Shown here: positions 25,722-36,880 of the stretch, one piece after another
Numbering within the stretch: position 1 is the first letter of the stretch
How the letters are laid out: every line of letters starts with the position of its first letter
NCBI RefSeq assembly: GCF_022012395.1
Contig: NZ_JAKLTQ010000011.1
Coordinates: 1 to 64,000, forward strand
From: Arthrobacter hankyongi
GTDB taxonomy: Bacteria > Actinomycetota > Actinomycetes > Actinomycetales > Micrococcaceae
DNA length: 64,000 nt
Reading direction: 5' to 3'
Translations under genes and position numbers: made by a program
The notes under the pieces: generated by a model
What the model saw: the letters and a program-made list of their open reading frames with translations, nothing else
Databases searched by the model: none
Told to the model about the DNA's origin: nothing

Positions 25722-25756
25722 AGCGGCCGCGGATCGACAACGACCGTTTGTAGCGC

Positions 25757-25798
25757 GATACCGGCCGAGGCGATACCAATACTGCCTCGGCCGGTATC
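25757..25798 (+). terminator. Strong terminator after the permease
   Basis: A perfect 15-bp stem (GATACCGGCCGAGGC at 25757-25771, complement at 25784-25798) with a 12-base loop lies between the permease stop and the next SDR. It lacks a T-run but is the most stable hairpin in this part of the window. Confidence 0.65.
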
Positions 25799-25817
25799 GG
25801 GCAATGAGAGGGACTTC

Positions 25818-26633
25818 ATGCACATCGACAATCTCGCCCTACCACTGCCAGCTCAGGAGATCGATCACGGCAGCCTGTTCAGATTGGATGACAATCTCTA
25901 TGTCGTCCTTGGTGCAGGCGGTGGTATTGGGGAGCATGTCAGCAGGACGATCGTCGGCCTAGGTGGTCGCGTTCTATGCGTGGACATCAATGCAGAGCTG
26001 GTCGGTGCAGTTGCCAACTCACTGCGGATGCCCTTCCTGGTCGCGGATGCCGCGACCGAGGAAGGCATCGACCGCATCGCGATCGCTGCTGCCGCCGAAT
26101 GCGGGCAGATCAATGGGTATGTCGATGTCATCGGGCAGATGCATCGCCGGCAAATCTCCGACTATGGATTGGCGGACTGGGATCTTGATTTCAGGGTCAA
26201 CCTTGCACACGCCTTTTTGGCCGCACGAAAGTTGGCCCCACTGGTCAGCAGCGGGTCGATCGTGCATGTTTCCAGCGTGGTCGGTTCGCACGGTGGGCTG
26301 ACGGCGCCGGGCTACGGCCCGTGCAAGGCCGCATTGCAAGTGTGGGTCAAGGAGCTGGCGGCTGCCTATGGGTCCCGTGGCGTCCGCATTAACGCCGTTG
26401 CGCCCGGTCTCTTCCTTTCGCCGAGATATGTCGCCAAGGAGCGAAGCAGCCGCGATTCGCAGAAATTGGCTGGACGACCCATGCTCGGCCGGCTCGGTCA
26501 ACCGTATGAAATTGCGGCCACGATTGCTTTCCTGTTGTCTCCTGCCGCTGGGTACATCACCGGCACCACGATCGCCGTCGAAGGGGGCTCGCTGTCAAGG
26601 GACTCGACAGGGCTCGACGAGTTGTTGGGCTGA
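25818..26633 (+). CDS. Short-chain dehydrogenase/reductase, divergent
   Basis: A 271-aa SDR with a slightly unusual cofactor loop VLGAGGGIGEHVS, VHVSSVVGS as the active-site Ser segment, Tyr/Lys as GYGPCKAAL, and a C-terminal YITGTTIAVEGG. In place of the usual NNAG it reads DVIGQMHR, so the central strand is altered. It starts 20 bp after the permease terminator and so may have its own promoter. Function in the pathway (alcohol or hydroxyacyl oxidation) is inference. Confidence 0.8.
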   Translation: MHIDNLALPLPAQEIDHGSLFRLDDNLYVVLGAGGGIGEHVSRTIVGLGGRVLCVDINAELVGAVANSLRMPFLVADAATEEGIDRIAIAAAAECGQINGYVDVIGQMHRRQISDYGLADWDLDFRVNLAHAFLAARKLAPLVSSGSIVHVSSVVGSHGGLTAPGYGPCKAALQVWVKELAAAYGSRGVRINAVAPGLFLSPRYVAKERSSRDSQKLAGRPMLGRLGQPYEIAATIAFLLSPAAGYITGTTIAVEGGSLSRDSTGLDELLG

Positions 26634-26754
26634 CTTCACTCGGGCCATGCGTTCGCTTGCTTCACAAGCCGCCAGGATGCCTCTGGTGGGGTTGTGATCA
26701 GGGTAACATGGTCCTCCGGCGGTCTTGGACCGCGACAGCAAAGGAGAAGGTGCC

Positions 26755-27657
26755 ATGAGATTCGCGCAGCTGCGCTACCTGGAGGCAGCATTGCGGACAG
26801 GCTCGTTCCGGCAAGCTGCCAAGGAGCTTGAGATCTCGCAGCCGACGATCACCAACCAGGTGCAGCGGCTCGAAGAGGATCTGGGCGTCATTCTGGTGAC
26901 CCGCGGTGCCAAAGGGGTCCAGCCGACCTATGCGGCAGAGAGGATCCTGCCGCACGTGGTCACGGCGGTTCAAGCCGAGCGGATGCTGCGCGAAGAGGCC
27001 AGCGCCATTGGAGGCCTGAAGCTGGGCACCGTCCGGCTCGGCACAGTGCCAGCAGGGTCACAGACCATTCTTCCCAGGACAGTCAAACGCCTGTTGACCG
27101 ACTTCCCGAACGTGCGTTTCGAAGTGGACGAGGGTCCATCGAAGTTGGTGGTTCGCGGCGTCCTCAGCGGCCAATTCGATGTTGGCTTGGTGACCCGTCT
27201 GCCTGGTATCGAATTGATTCCGGCTGAAGATGCCTTACTGCACCATATCGATCTCATCACCGGCCGGCTGGTCCTGGCAGTGCCCGAGGATCACCGGCTC
27301 GCCGGCAAGGACGACTTTGAACCTGCCGACCTTGAAGGGGAAGCGCTGATCTTTCCTGCAGAGTCGAGCATCCTGCGCGTGGCCTTTGACCGGATGTTGG
27401 AGGGCGTTGAGGTCAGAGTCGTCTACACCACGCCCAATGCGGAGGCGGCACAGGCCATGGTGCGTGCCGGTGTGGGAATTTGCATGTCGAACACGCTTCT
27501 CGGGTCGACCATCAGCGGAAACGGTGTTGCGCTTGTACCGCTTCCCTTCGAATGGGCACGTGCCAGTACGTCCGCCATCGTCAGGAAGGATGAGGCGAGG
27601 TCCTCGGCCGTGCAGGCGTTCCTGCGTCTCCTGCGCGACGTCGCCAAAACCTTCTAA
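26755..27657 (+). CDS. LysR-family transcriptional regulator
   Basis: A 300-aa regulator: N-terminal helix-turn-helix (MRFAQLRYLEAALRTGSFRQ, QPTITNQVQRLEEDLG) and an effector-binding domain. The ATG at 26755 follows AGGAGAAGG, so the open frame from 26725 is not the start. It lies within the plus-strand part of the catabolic cluster, downstream of an SDR and before a 446-bp gap, and is the most likely regulator of the two divergent operons around 23.8 kb. Confidence 0.88.
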   Translation: MRFAQLRYLEAALRTGSFRQAAKELEISQPTITNQVQRLEEDLGVILVTRGAKGVQPTYAAERILPHVVTAVQAERMLREEASAIGGLKLGTVRLGTVPAGSQTILPRTVKRLLTDFPNVRFEVDEGPSKLVVRGVLSGQFDVGLVTRLPGIELIPAEDALLHHIDLITGRLVLAVPEDHRLAGKDDFEPADLEGEALIFPAESSILRVAFDRMLEGVEVRVVYTTPNAEAAQAMVRAGVGICMSNTLLGSTISGNGVALVPLPFEWARASTSAIVRKDEARSSAVQAFLRLLRDVAKTF

Positions 27658-28103
27658 CCACCTGACCGGCTCGGTGGATTCCGGGCCACGTTGCTCCTTG
27701 CCTTACCTTGCCGAGGCTGTGGAGTTGTCCAGATGCTCGTGCAGGATGAAGAATTCCCTCCGGCACGTCCGGGTGTAATCCACCCAGAAACGGGAGCCGG
27801 TTCCCTGGCCACGATGCCGCCGGCCGTTTTGCTCGTTCCCCACTCCCGGGCCACCGCCGTCATGGTTCCCAGCCGGTCCAACGCCCCGGGCAAGGCTGCC
27901 TTGCCGCGGTCCGGGCGGACCCAAAGAGGGGAGTGTTTTGTGGGCCGCCCGGACGCCTGGGCCGATTCACGGGCTTTGGGTGGAGGGACGTGTTCATGAC
28001 GGTGCTGCGATAGTCCCTGGAACTGAAGGAACGCAGCAATGGTGGCCATCCGATAGCGCAGTCATATCACCCTGCCAGCGCGGTCGAGCTTCCCAGCGCC
28101 GAG
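27658..28103. other. Intergenic gap before the CoA-ligase/carboxylase operon
   Basis: No supported gene. Weak protein-like codons on the minus strand (27700-27900) have no start or family. The interval should hold the promoter of the long operon that follows, but no clear -10/-35 could be assigned. Confidence 0.4.
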
Positions 28104-30401
28104 ATGGCTGACGAGACTGAAATCACGCCGGGCGCGAGAGCTTGCCGCCCGGATCCGACGTTCAGTGAGGTGCACCAGTTGTCAGTCGAAACAACCCAGC
28201 CGAGCGGCTCCGCGACCATCGCCGAGCTCATCGCCCAAGCCGGAAACCGGGAATCGGCCATGTTCACCGAAGCGGAGGGAAAGTCCCTGCTCTCTGCATT
28301 TGGGATCGATACACCCCAAGGCGTCGAAATTGCAGTGGGCCAGAAGCTACCGGCTCACCTTCGTGAACCGCTGGTCGTCAAAGCGATCTCGGCGACGCTC
28401 GTGCACAAGTCCGACGCCGGCGGAGTCCGGGTCGGAGTGTCCCGTGCCGAGCTAAACGAAGTCGCGCTGCAGATGCGTGCGAGCCTGGCCGAATTCGGGC
28501 ACGAACTCGATGGCTTGCTTGTCGAGGAGATGGTGCAGGCCGGCCACGAAATCATCGTGGGCGCGGTCCGTACGCCTGGACTTGGGTGGACCGTTATGGT
28601 CGGCCTTGGCGGGGTCCTCGTGGAGGTCTTCGAGGACGTGGCCTTTGGCTTGGCCCCCCTGGCGAACGACCAGATCCTGGACATGCTGCAGGAGCTGCGC
28701 GGCATGAAGGTGCTCAACGGCGCACGTGGCGGCGTGAAGGCCGATATCCCGGCGCTCGTCACGCTGATCTCGCGCCTCGCCGGCCCCGAAGGCCTGCTGG
28801 CCTCGCTTCCGGATGATGTTGTGGAAATCGACCTCAACCCCGTGATCGTTTCCGACGCCCGCGCCGTGGCCGTGGATGCACGTTTCGTTGTTGGCCGTCT
28901 TGAGGCCGGTGACGACGCAGCCGCAGTGCGTACTGATGGCCGGACCACCGACTTCTCCCCGCTGTTCCAGCCCCGCCGGATCGCGGTCCTGGGTGCAAGC
29001 GGCAAGCGCCCGAACCTTGCCAACCGATTCATCCGCAACATCCGTGCCGGTGGCTTCGACGGCACTATTGTGCCGATCCACCCGAGCGCCGAGGAGATCG
29101 AGGGCCTTGCCGCCGTCGGTTCCTTGGCGGACGTGGACGAGCCGATCGACTACGCCTTCGTTGCCCTGCCGGCGGCAAAGGTCAGCGAGGCGTTGAGCGA
29201 GGGCGCCGGCCGCGTTCGTTTCGCACAGGTGGTCTCCAGCGGCTTTGGCGAAGTCGACGAGGGCAAAGAACTCGAAGCCACCCTGGTCAAGACCGTCAAC
29301 GAAGCCGGCATCCGTTTGATCGGCCCGAACTGCCTGGGCACCCACGCCTCGGCAGGGAAGCTCTCCTTCGTCCCCGAAGCGCCCCTGACCCCGGGAACGG
29401 CGGCCATCGTCTCGCAGAGCGGCGGCCTGAGCGTCGACATCCTCCGCGTCGGGACATCCCGCGGAATCGATTTCCACAGCGTGGTCAGCATCGGCAACGG
29501 TGCCGATGTCAGCGCTGCCGAGCTTGTCGAATCCTACCTAGGCAATGAAGACGTCCAGGTCATCGGCCTGTACCTCGAGTCTCTGGCCATCGCACGCGAG
29601 GTCCTGGACGTGCTGGCAGCATCCGAAACCCGCAAGCCCGTGGTGTTGCTCGCCGGAGGCCGGACCGCGGAGGGCTCGCGTGCGGCCACCAGCCACACCG
29701 GCGCACTGGCCGGCAATCACCGGCTGTGGCCGGCCATCGCGCGGCAGTCGGGCATGACCCTCGTTGATTCGCTCGCTGACTTCGCCACGGCGCTTCACGC
29801 CCTGTCGACGCTCGACCTCAGTGTCAAGCCGAACGGCCGCGAAGCGGTCCTGTTCGGCAACGGCGGCGGAGCCAGCGTGCTGGGCGCCGATGCCCTTGAC
29901 CGCCAGGGAGTGGCAACCTCGCCGCTGGCCGATTCGGTCATCAACGAGCTCGAAGCGCTGGACCTGCCCCCGGGTAACGGTTTCCACAACCCGATCGACG
30001 TGCCGGCGGGAACGCTGGCCGTCAGGAGCGGCGCGGTCGCCGAGGACATCCTCAAGACGGTGCTCGCGGGAAGCAACCCGGCAGTGCTGATCTCCCACCT
30101 GAATGTCGGGATCATCCAGCGCAATCTCGGCGCAACCCACGGGGACGTGACGGGCAACATCATCGATTCGATCGCCAAGGCGCGCGACGAATCGACGCCG
30201 GGCACCCACCAGATGCTCGTCCTGAAGACGGACGGCAGCGCAGGAACCGAGGAAATGATCAAGACGTACGCACAACGTGCCCGGGCGATCGGAATCCCGG
30301 TCTTCCCGGCCTTCGAAGACGCGGCCCTCGCCGCGCGGGCCGTGCTCGAACAGAGCCAGCAGACACACCAGGCGTCGCGTGGCGCAAACGGAAGGCAGTA
30401 G
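28104..30401 (+). CDS. ADP-forming acyl-CoA synthetase (acetyl-CoA synthetase family)
   Basis: A 765-aa fused enzyme that makes acyl-CoA from acid, CoA and ATP, giving ADP. The order is unusual for the bacterial fusion: an ATP-grasp lobe first (about 50-265), then the CoA-binding Rossmann domain (RRIAVLGASGKRPN, about 290 on) and the ligase domain with the phosphorylated His in ATSHTGALAGN (about 530). The first 25-50 residues look non-conserved. TTG codons near residue 26 after GTGAGG, or the Met before FTEAEGKSLL, are alternative starts. It overlaps nothing and is two bases from the carboxylase gene, so it leads that operon and probably activates the acid released by the hydrolases. Confidence 0.85.
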   Translation: MADETEITPGARACRPDPTFSEVHQLSVETTQPSGSATIAELIAQAGNRESAMFTEAEGKSLLSAFGIDTPQGVEIAVGQKLPAHLREPLVVKAISATLVHKSDAGGVRVGVSRAELNEVALQMRASLAEFGHELDGLLVEEMVQAGHEIIVGAVRTPGLGWTVMVGLGGVLVEVFEDVAFGLAPLANDQILDMLQELRGMKVLNGARGGVKADIPALVTLISRLAGPEGLLASLPDDVVEIDLNPVIVSDARAVAVDARFVVGRLEAGDDAAAVRTDGRTTDFSPLFQPRRIAVLGASGKRPNLANRFIRNIRAGGFDGTIVPIHPSAEEIEGLAAVGSLADVDEPIDYAFVALPAAKVSEALSEGAGRVRFAQVVSSGFGEVDEGKELEATLVKTVNEAGIRLIGPNCLGTHASAGKLSFVPEAPLTPGTAAIVSQSGGLSVDILRVGTSRGIDFHSVVSIGNGADVSAAELVESYLGNEDVQVIGLYLESLAIAREVLDVLAASETRKPVVLLAGGRTAEGSRAATSHTGALAGNHRLWPAIARQSGMTLVDSLADFATALHALSTLDLSVKPNGREAVLFGNGGGASVLGADALDRQGVATSPLADSVINELEALDLPPGNGFHNPIDVPAGTLAVRSGAVAEDILKTVLAGSNPAVLISHLNVGIIQRNLGATHGDVTGNIIDSIAKARDESTPGTHQMLVLKTDGSAGTEEMIKTYAQRARAIGIPVFPAFEDAALAARAVLEQSQQTHQASRGANGRQ

Positions 30402-30403
30402 AG

Positions 30404-31963
30404 ATGACACAGGAAGCAGTCACAACTGAGGAAACCAAGCTGACCCGCGAGCAGGAACATGAAGAGCGCCGTGCGGCCGCGCTGGCGATGGGCGGTCCGA
30501 AGAAGCTTGAGGCCCGCCGCGCCGAAGGCAGGCTGAACGCCCGCGAACGTGTCGCGCTTTTGCTCGACCCGGGCACGTTCCGCGAGAGCGGTTTGTTCAC
30601 GACCTCGGCCGTGGAGGCTGACCGCCACAAGACCCCGGCCGACGGCAAGATCACCGGCACCGGCGAGGTCGACGGCCGGCGTGCCGCGGTCATCGCCTAC
30701 GACTTCACCGTCAAGGGTTCCTCCTCCAGCCCGGTCAGCAACAAGAAGATGTCCCACTTCAAGGAACTCGTGGGCAAGGTGGGCATGCCGCTGGTCTACC
30801 TCTCCGAGTCCACCGGCGTGCGCATGCCCGACGCCATGGGCGGCACCGGCATGGGCAACGCCAACGGCAAGACCCGCTTCCTGCGCAAGCGTGAAAGCCC
30901 GTGGGTTTCAGCTGCGTTCGGTTACTGCTTCGGCTCGGCCGCCTGGCATACGGTGGCCGCCGACTTCGCGGTCTTCCGCAAGGGCAGCGTGCTGGCCGTC
31001 TCCAGCCCCGGCCTGGTCAGCCGCGCCACCGGCCAGCAGGTCGACGCCCAGGAGCTCGGTGGCTGGAAGGTCCACGCCGAGGTCACCGGCTACGCCGACG
31101 CGGTGGCGGACACCGACGAGGAAGCTATCGAATTGGTACGCCGATTCCTCTCCTATATGCCCGCACACAACGGCGAAACCCCGCCGCTGGCACCGGTCCC
31201 CGCCGGCTCGGGCGAGCGCGCCGCGGAACTAAACCAGATCGTCCCGGAGTCCCGCACCCAGACTTATGACGTGCGCAAGGTCATCGACATCATCGCCGAC
31301 ACCGGCTCGGTGTTCCCGATCAAGGCCCGCTACGGCAAGTCCCTGGTGACCTCGCTGGCCCGCATCGGAGGCCAGTCCGTGGGCATCATCGCCAACAACC
31401 CGATGTTCAAGGGTGGCGCACTGGACGGGGCCGCCTGCGACAAGGCCACCAGCTTCCTGGTCTTGTGTGACTCCTACAACATTCCGGTGATCATGCTCGT
31501 CGACCAGCCGGGCTTCCTGATCGGCTTGGACGCCGAGCGCAATAAGGTGGCGGGCAAGATCATCAACTGGATGAACGCACTTTCGCTGGTCACCGTGCCC
31601 AAGATAGCCGTGACGATGCGCAAGAACTACGGCCAGGCGTTCATCAACATGGGCGGCGGCGGGACCGCTGACGCCACCGCCGGGTGGTGGTCGACCGAGG
31701 TCAGCTTCATGGATCCGACCTCCGCGGTCTCCGTGGTGCACGGTCTGGACCCGGAAAGCGACCCGGTGATGTACGAGCTGCGCCTCGCCGAGATGTCCAA
31801 GGGCACCACCGCCTACGACGTGGCCCGGGTGTACGGATTCGAGCAGGTTATCGATCCAGCCGAGACCCGCGAGTTCATCCTCGGCGCATTGAAGGACCAC
31901 TACCGGGCACGGACCAACGGGATCGGCGAACACCTGCTGAGCCTGTGGCCCACGAGTTATTAA
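30404..31963 (+). CDS. Acyl-CoA carboxylase, carboxyltransferase (beta) subunit
   Basis: A 519-aa protein of the propionyl/acetyl/methylcrotonyl-CoA carboxylase CT family, which moves CO2 from carboxybiotin to an acyl-CoA. Two crotonase-like halves are visible, with family segments LNARERVALLLDPGTF, STGVRMPDAMGG, PGLVSRATGQQ, NNPMFKGGALD and MVDQPGFLIG-like text (MLVDQPGFLIGLDAER). The carboxylase partner subunits follow directly. The usual CT length is kept. The acyl substrate (acetyl, propionyl, or a branched enoyl-CoA) cannot be assigned from the motifs seen. Confidence 0.88.
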   Translation: MTQEAVTTEETKLTREQEHEERRAAALAMGGPKKLEARRAEGRLNARERVALLLDPGTFRESGLFTTSAVEADRHKTPADGKITGTGEVDGRRAAVIAYDFTVKGSSSSPVSNKKMSHFKELVGKVGMPLVYLSESTGVRMPDAMGGTGMGNANGKTRFLRKRESPWVSAAFGYCFGSAAWHTVAADFAVFRKGSVLAVSSPGLVSRATGQQVDAQELGGWKVHAEVTGYADAVADTDEEAIELVRRFLSYMPAHNGETPPLAPVPAGSGERAAELNQIVPESRTQTYDVRKVIDIIADTGSVFPIKARYGKSLVTSLARIGGQSVGIIANNPMFKGGALDGAACDKATSFLVLCDSYNIPVIMLVDQPGFLIGLDAERNKVAGKIINWMNALSLVTVPKIAVTMRKNYGQAFINMGGGGTADATAGWWSTEVSFMDPTSAVSVVHGLDPESDPVMYELRLAEMSKGTTAYDVARVYGFEQVIDPAETREFILGALKDHYRARTNGIGEHLLSLWPTSY

Positions 31964-31973
31964 GGACGACGTA

Positions 31974-33355
<1,382 letters not shown>

Positions 33356-33359
<4 letters not shown>

Positions 33360-33583
33360 GCATGGCAGAGACGATTCAGGCGGACATGGGTGCCAACGTG
33401 TGGAAGGTCCTTGTGTCCGCGGGCGACACGGTTGAAGAGGACGACACGTTGCTGATCCTTGAGGCCATGAAGATGGAAATCCCCGTGACGGCCGAGGATT
33501 CGGGCACGGTCCTGGAGGTCCTCGTGGCCGAGGGGGACGTGGTTGCTCCGGGCCAGCCGCTGATCACGTTCGGGGCGGAGTAG
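33356..33583 (+). CDS. Stand-alone biotin carboxyl carrier protein
   Basis: A 75-aa biotinyl domain with the biotinylation motif EAMKMEI (Lys about 39) and the matching hairpin at the other end of the fold. It carries carboxybiotin between the biotin carboxylase and the carboxyltransferase encoded just upstream. The ATG overlaps the biotin carboxylase stop (ATGA); a second ATG two codons later is equally possible. Confidence 0.9.
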
Positions 33584-33586
33584 GCC

Positions 33587-34603
33587 ATGCCGATCCCCAG
33601 CACCCTGAAGGCCTGGTCGGTTACCGCACTCGGTGAACCCGTCGATGCCCTCCAGCTCTCCGAACGCGCCGTCCCCGAACCGGGCGAGGGCCAGATGGTC
33701 GTGCGCGTCCTGGCCTCCGCGGCCAACTTCCCGGATGTGCTGATGTGCCGAGGCACGTACCAGGTCAAGCCGGAGCTGCCCTTCACTCCCGGACGCGAGG
33801 TCTGCGCCCAGGTGGTCGCCACCGGGCCGGGCGTTACCCGCGCCGCGGTGGGCGACCGGGTGCTGGGCCTGACCACGCTTCCGTACGGCGGGTTCGCCGA
33901 GTACGCGCTGATGGACCAGGACAAGGTGCATCAGGCACCGGCATCGCTTGATGACGCGCAGGCCTCCTGCCTGTTCATCGGATACCAGACTGGCTGGTTC
34001 GGCCTGCACCGGCTGGCCCGCATCCAGCGCGGAGAGACGCTGCTGGTCCACGCCGCCGCCGGCGGCGTGGGCAGCGCCGCCATCCAGCTTGGCAAAGCCG
34101 CCGGGGCCCGGGTCATCGGTGTTGTCGGCGGCGAAGCGAAGGCCGCCTACGCCAAGCAGCTCGGTGCCGATCTTGTCATCGACCGCCGCAAGGAGGACTT
34201 CGTGGCGAACGTCAAGGAGTTCACCGAAGGGCGCGGCGCCGACGTCATCTACGACCCGGTCGGCGGCGAGGTCTACCAGCGCTCGACCAAGTGCATCGCG
34301 TTCGAGGGCCGGATTATCGTCGTCGGCTTCGCCGGGGGAGAGATCCAGTCCGCCTCGCTGAACCACGCGCTGGTGAAGAACTACTCAATCATCGGCATCC
34401 ACTGGGGCCTTTACAACACGAAGAACCCGGCGGCGGTCGATGAATGCCACAGGGAACTGACCAGGCTGGCCGACTCCGGGGCCATCGACCCCTTCGTCAG
34501 CGAAAGGTTCACTTTGGACGGCGTGCCCGACGCCCTTCAGCGGCTTGCCGACGGAAAGACAGTGGGCCGGGTCGTCATGGAACACGCTGGAACCGTCTTG
34601 TAA
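33587..34603 (+). CDS. Zinc-free MDR oxidoreductase (quinone-oxidoreductase-like)
   Basis: A 338-aa NADPH-dependent enzyme. The GroES-like N-terminal half is followed by the cofactor loop HAAAGGVGSAAIQLG and the C-terminal GRVVMEH. It lacks the cysteine cluster of zinc alcohol dehydrogenases. Relatives reduce enones, quinones or crotonyl-CoA-like thioesters. Three bases after the carrier-protein gene and inside the operon, it may reduce an unsaturated acyl-CoA or ketone intermediate; that role is inferred. Confidence 0.85.
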   Translation: MPIPSTLKAWSVTALGEPVDALQLSERAVPEPGEGQMVVRVLASAANFPDVLMCRGTYQVKPELPFTPGREVCAQVVATGPGVTRAAVGDRVLGLTTLPYGGFAEYALMDQDKVHQAPASLDDAQASCLFIGYQTGWFGLHRLARIQRGETLLVHAAAGGVGSAAIQLGKAAGARVIGVVGGEAKAAYAKQLGADLVIDRRKEDFVANVKEFTEGRGADVIYDPVGGEVYQRSTKCIAFEGRIIVVGFAGGEIQSASLNHALVKNYSIIGIHWGLYNTKNPAAVDECHRELTRLADSGAIDPFVSERFTLDGVPDALQRLADGKTVGRVVMEHAGTVL

Positions 34604-34679
34604 CCATCGGGCGCCACCCCCGCAGGGCCATGGGCACAGCCAAGGCCGCCAGGCACGAATCAACCACACAGGAGTATGA

Positions 34680-35798
34680 ATGTTTGAGTCACAGAACGGC
34701 GGATCGCCCCGGGGCGGTCGGCGGATGTTGGACGGCGGCATGTCGCGACGTTCGCTGATGAAGTTCTTCGGCCTGGGCACCGCGGCGCTCGGCTCGGCCT
34801 CGCTGCTGACCGCCTGCGGAGGCGGTGGCGCGGCCTCCGCGGGCGAGGCCCGGAAATTCGCCATTGCTGCCTTCCCCGGCGATGCGTATTTCCTTGATGC
34901 GGCCAACCTTGCGAACAAGGACTACGCCAGGCACCAACTCGAGGTTCCCAAGCACCTCAACCCGCAGTCCGGGGTGCAGGCGTTCCAGCTGCTGGTTGCC
35001 GGCGCCGTCGATGCATACGCCGCCGACACGCTGCTGCTGATGGCCACCCACGCGAACAGCTCAAAGGGCAAGCGTCCGCTGCTCGTCGGCTTCCGGACGC
35101 TCGAAACGACCTACGGAATCGTTGGCAGCAAGGACCTCAGCTGGCCCGGACCCGAGGCGAGCTTCGAAGAGAAGATCCGATCGCTGAAGGGCAAGCGCAT
35201 TGGCGTCTCGAGTGTCGGCTCAGGCGGTGACCTGCAATTGAAACTTGCGCTGGAGCTGGCCGGCATGAAGTACGGCGACGTCACGGCCCTGGCCGTGGGC
35301 CCCACCGCCCAAGCGATCCCGAACCTGAACGCCGACCGCATCGATGCCTACGTCACCGTCCAATGGACGTCGACGCGTTTCGTGGCCCAGGAGACCGGCG
35401 GCACGATCCTGATCGACTTCGCCGAGGAAAACGTTCCGGAGATCATGCGCAACCAGGCCGTGGTGGGCATCGGGGTGCGCGAGGACAAGGTGGAGAAGCA
35501 GCCCGAGGTCGTGAAGAACTGGTTGGCGGCCCAGGACGATGCCAGCAAGTGGATCATCGAGAACAAGGCGGCGGCGGCTGAACTGCTCAACACCTCCAGT
35601 CTCGGCGGCAAGGCCCCGCAGATCGCGCAGGAATATGTCGAGCACTATGCCACCCAGGTGGCACCCAAGCTCAAGCCGATGTTCAAGGCACCGAGGGAGA
35701 CCATCGAGCACATGGCCGAACTCGCCCTGCGCTTTGGCAGCGTCAAGAAGGGCGACATCACCTATGAGACGCTCGTTCCGGAGTTCGCCCGGGCATGA
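34680..35798 (+). CDS. ABC transporter substrate-binding lipoprotein (NMT1/SsuA-like), Tat signal
   Basis: A 372-aa extracellular binding protein. A twin-arginine signal (SRRSLMKFFGLGTAALGS) leads into a lipobox LTAC, so it is probably exported folded and lipid-anchored. The mature part is a two-lobe solute-binding fold of the nitrate/sulfonate/thiamine-precursor group. AGGAG five bases before the ATG at 34680 fixes the start; an ATG four bases earlier leads only to a stop. It is the third part of the importer (ATPase 22.75 kb, permease 24.87 kb), though it lies in a different transcription unit. Four-base overlap with the next gene. Confidence 0.87.
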   Translation: MFESQNGGSPRGGRRMLDGGMSRRSLMKFFGLGTAALGSASLLTACGGGGAASAGEARKFAIAAFPGDAYFLDAANLANKDYARHQLEVPKHLNPQSGVQAFQLLVAGAVDAYAADTLLLMATHANSSKGKRPLLVGFRTLETTYGIVGSKDLSWPGPEASFEEKIRSLKGKRIGVSSVGSGGDLQLKLALELAGMKYGDVTALAVGPTAQAIPNLNADRIDAYVTVQWTSTRFVAQETGGTILIDFAEENVPEIMRNQAVVGIGVREDKVEKQPEVVKNWLAAQDDASKWIIENKAAAAELLNTSSLGGKAPQIAQEYVEHYATQVAPKLKPMFKAPRETIEHMAELALRFGSVKKGDITYETLVPEFARA

Positions 35799-36880
35799 GT
35801 GAAGCAAGGAAAACCGCAAGCGACGGTGGCGTGGCGACGCACCGCGAATCGCCCACTGGACTCGACCTCGACCGCTTGGGCGACTGGCTGGCGGCCGAAT
35901 ACCCGGGCATGGTTGTCGGGGAATTGACGGCCAGCCTGATCACCGGCGGAAAATCGAACCTGACATACGAGCTCGCCGACTCAGTCCAGCGGTGGATCGT
36001 GCGCCGACCGCCACTGGGCACGGTCATGGCGACGGCTCATGACATGCGCCGCGAATACACCATGGCCGAGGCGCTGGAAGGTACGGACGTCCCGGTTCCG
36101 AGGATGGTCGCCTATTGCGATGACAAGGACGTCCTGGGCGCCGACTTCTACATCATGGAGCGGATCGAAGGCGTGCCTTACCGGTATGCCGACGAGATCA
36201 TACCGCTCGGCGAGGCACGCACCCGAGCCATTTCCATTGAGTTGGTGCGCACCCTCGCGAAGCTGCACCGGGTGGATCCTGGCCGGGTGGGCCTGGCCGA
36301 CTTCGGTCGCCCCGAGGGTTTCCTGGGCCGGCAGGTGAAACGCTGGAAGACGCAGCTCGACGCTTCGTTCACCCGCGAACTTCCCGGGGCGGACGAGCTG
36401 TACGCAAAGCTCGTGGCCGCCGTCCCGTCGGAGTCCGCCTCGGGCATTGTCCACGGCGATTTCCGCCTGGACAATGTGCTGATGGGCGCCGACGACCTGC
36501 CGGCCGCAGTCATCGACTGGGAGATGGCAACACTCGGCGATCCGCTGCTCGACCTGGCGCTGATGCTGACCTACCAGCGCCGCGCAAGGGTCGTGGCGGG
36601 TCGGGAATCCACCGACCCGGCCACATACGACGCAACGCTGGCGCCCGGCTACCTTTCCGAGGAAGAGATCATGGCCCTCTACGAGGCAGAGAGTGGCCGT
36701 GCTCTTCGCGGATTCGGATTCCACTTGGGACTGGCCTGCTTCAAGCTCGCCGGGATTTCCGAGGGCGTCCGTTACCGACATATCAATCGCCAAACGGTTG
36801 GCGCGGGCTTCGAGGACAGCGGCAGCACCGTGCCGTTGCTGCTGGAACTTGGGCTCGAATCACTCAAGGAGTACAAGTAG
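35795..36880 (+). CDS. Aminoglycoside-phosphotransferase-fold kinase, ACAD10/11 N-half-like
   Basis: A 361-aa kinase-fold protein with the catalytic loop HGDFRLDNVLM and the metal-binding VIDWEMATLGDPLLDLA. This subfamily is fused to an acyl-CoA dehydrogenase in animal ACAD10/ACAD11 and pairs with one in bacterial levulinate use (LvaA), where it phosphorylates 4-hydroxyacyl-CoA. Here the dehydrogenase gene follows with no spacer at all, so the same 4-hydroxyacid chemistry is likely, not antibiotic resistance. The ATG overlaps the binding-protein stop. Confidence 0.85.
   Translation: MSEARKTASDGGVATHRESPTGLDLDRLGDWLAAEYPGMVVGELTASLITGGKSNLTYELADSVQRWIVRRPPLGTVMATAHDMRREYTMAEALEGTDVPVPRMVAYCDDKDVLGADFYIMERIEGVPYRYADEIIPLGEARTRAISIELVRTLAKLHRVDPGRVGLADFGRPEGFLGRQVKRWKTQLDASFTRELPGADELYAKLVAAVPSESASGIVHGDFRLDNVLMGADDLPAAVIDWEMATLGDPLLDLALMLTYQRRARVVAGRESTDPATYDATLAPGYLSEEEIMALYEAESGRALRGFGFHLGLACFKLAGISEGVRYRHINRQTVGAGFEDSGSTVPLLLELGLESLKEYK

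Noticed and set aside
35795-36880. Antibiotic (aminoglycoside) resistance gene
   Set aside because: It has the kinase fold, but the pairing with an ACAD10/11-type dehydrogenase points to hydroxyacyl-CoA metabolism.
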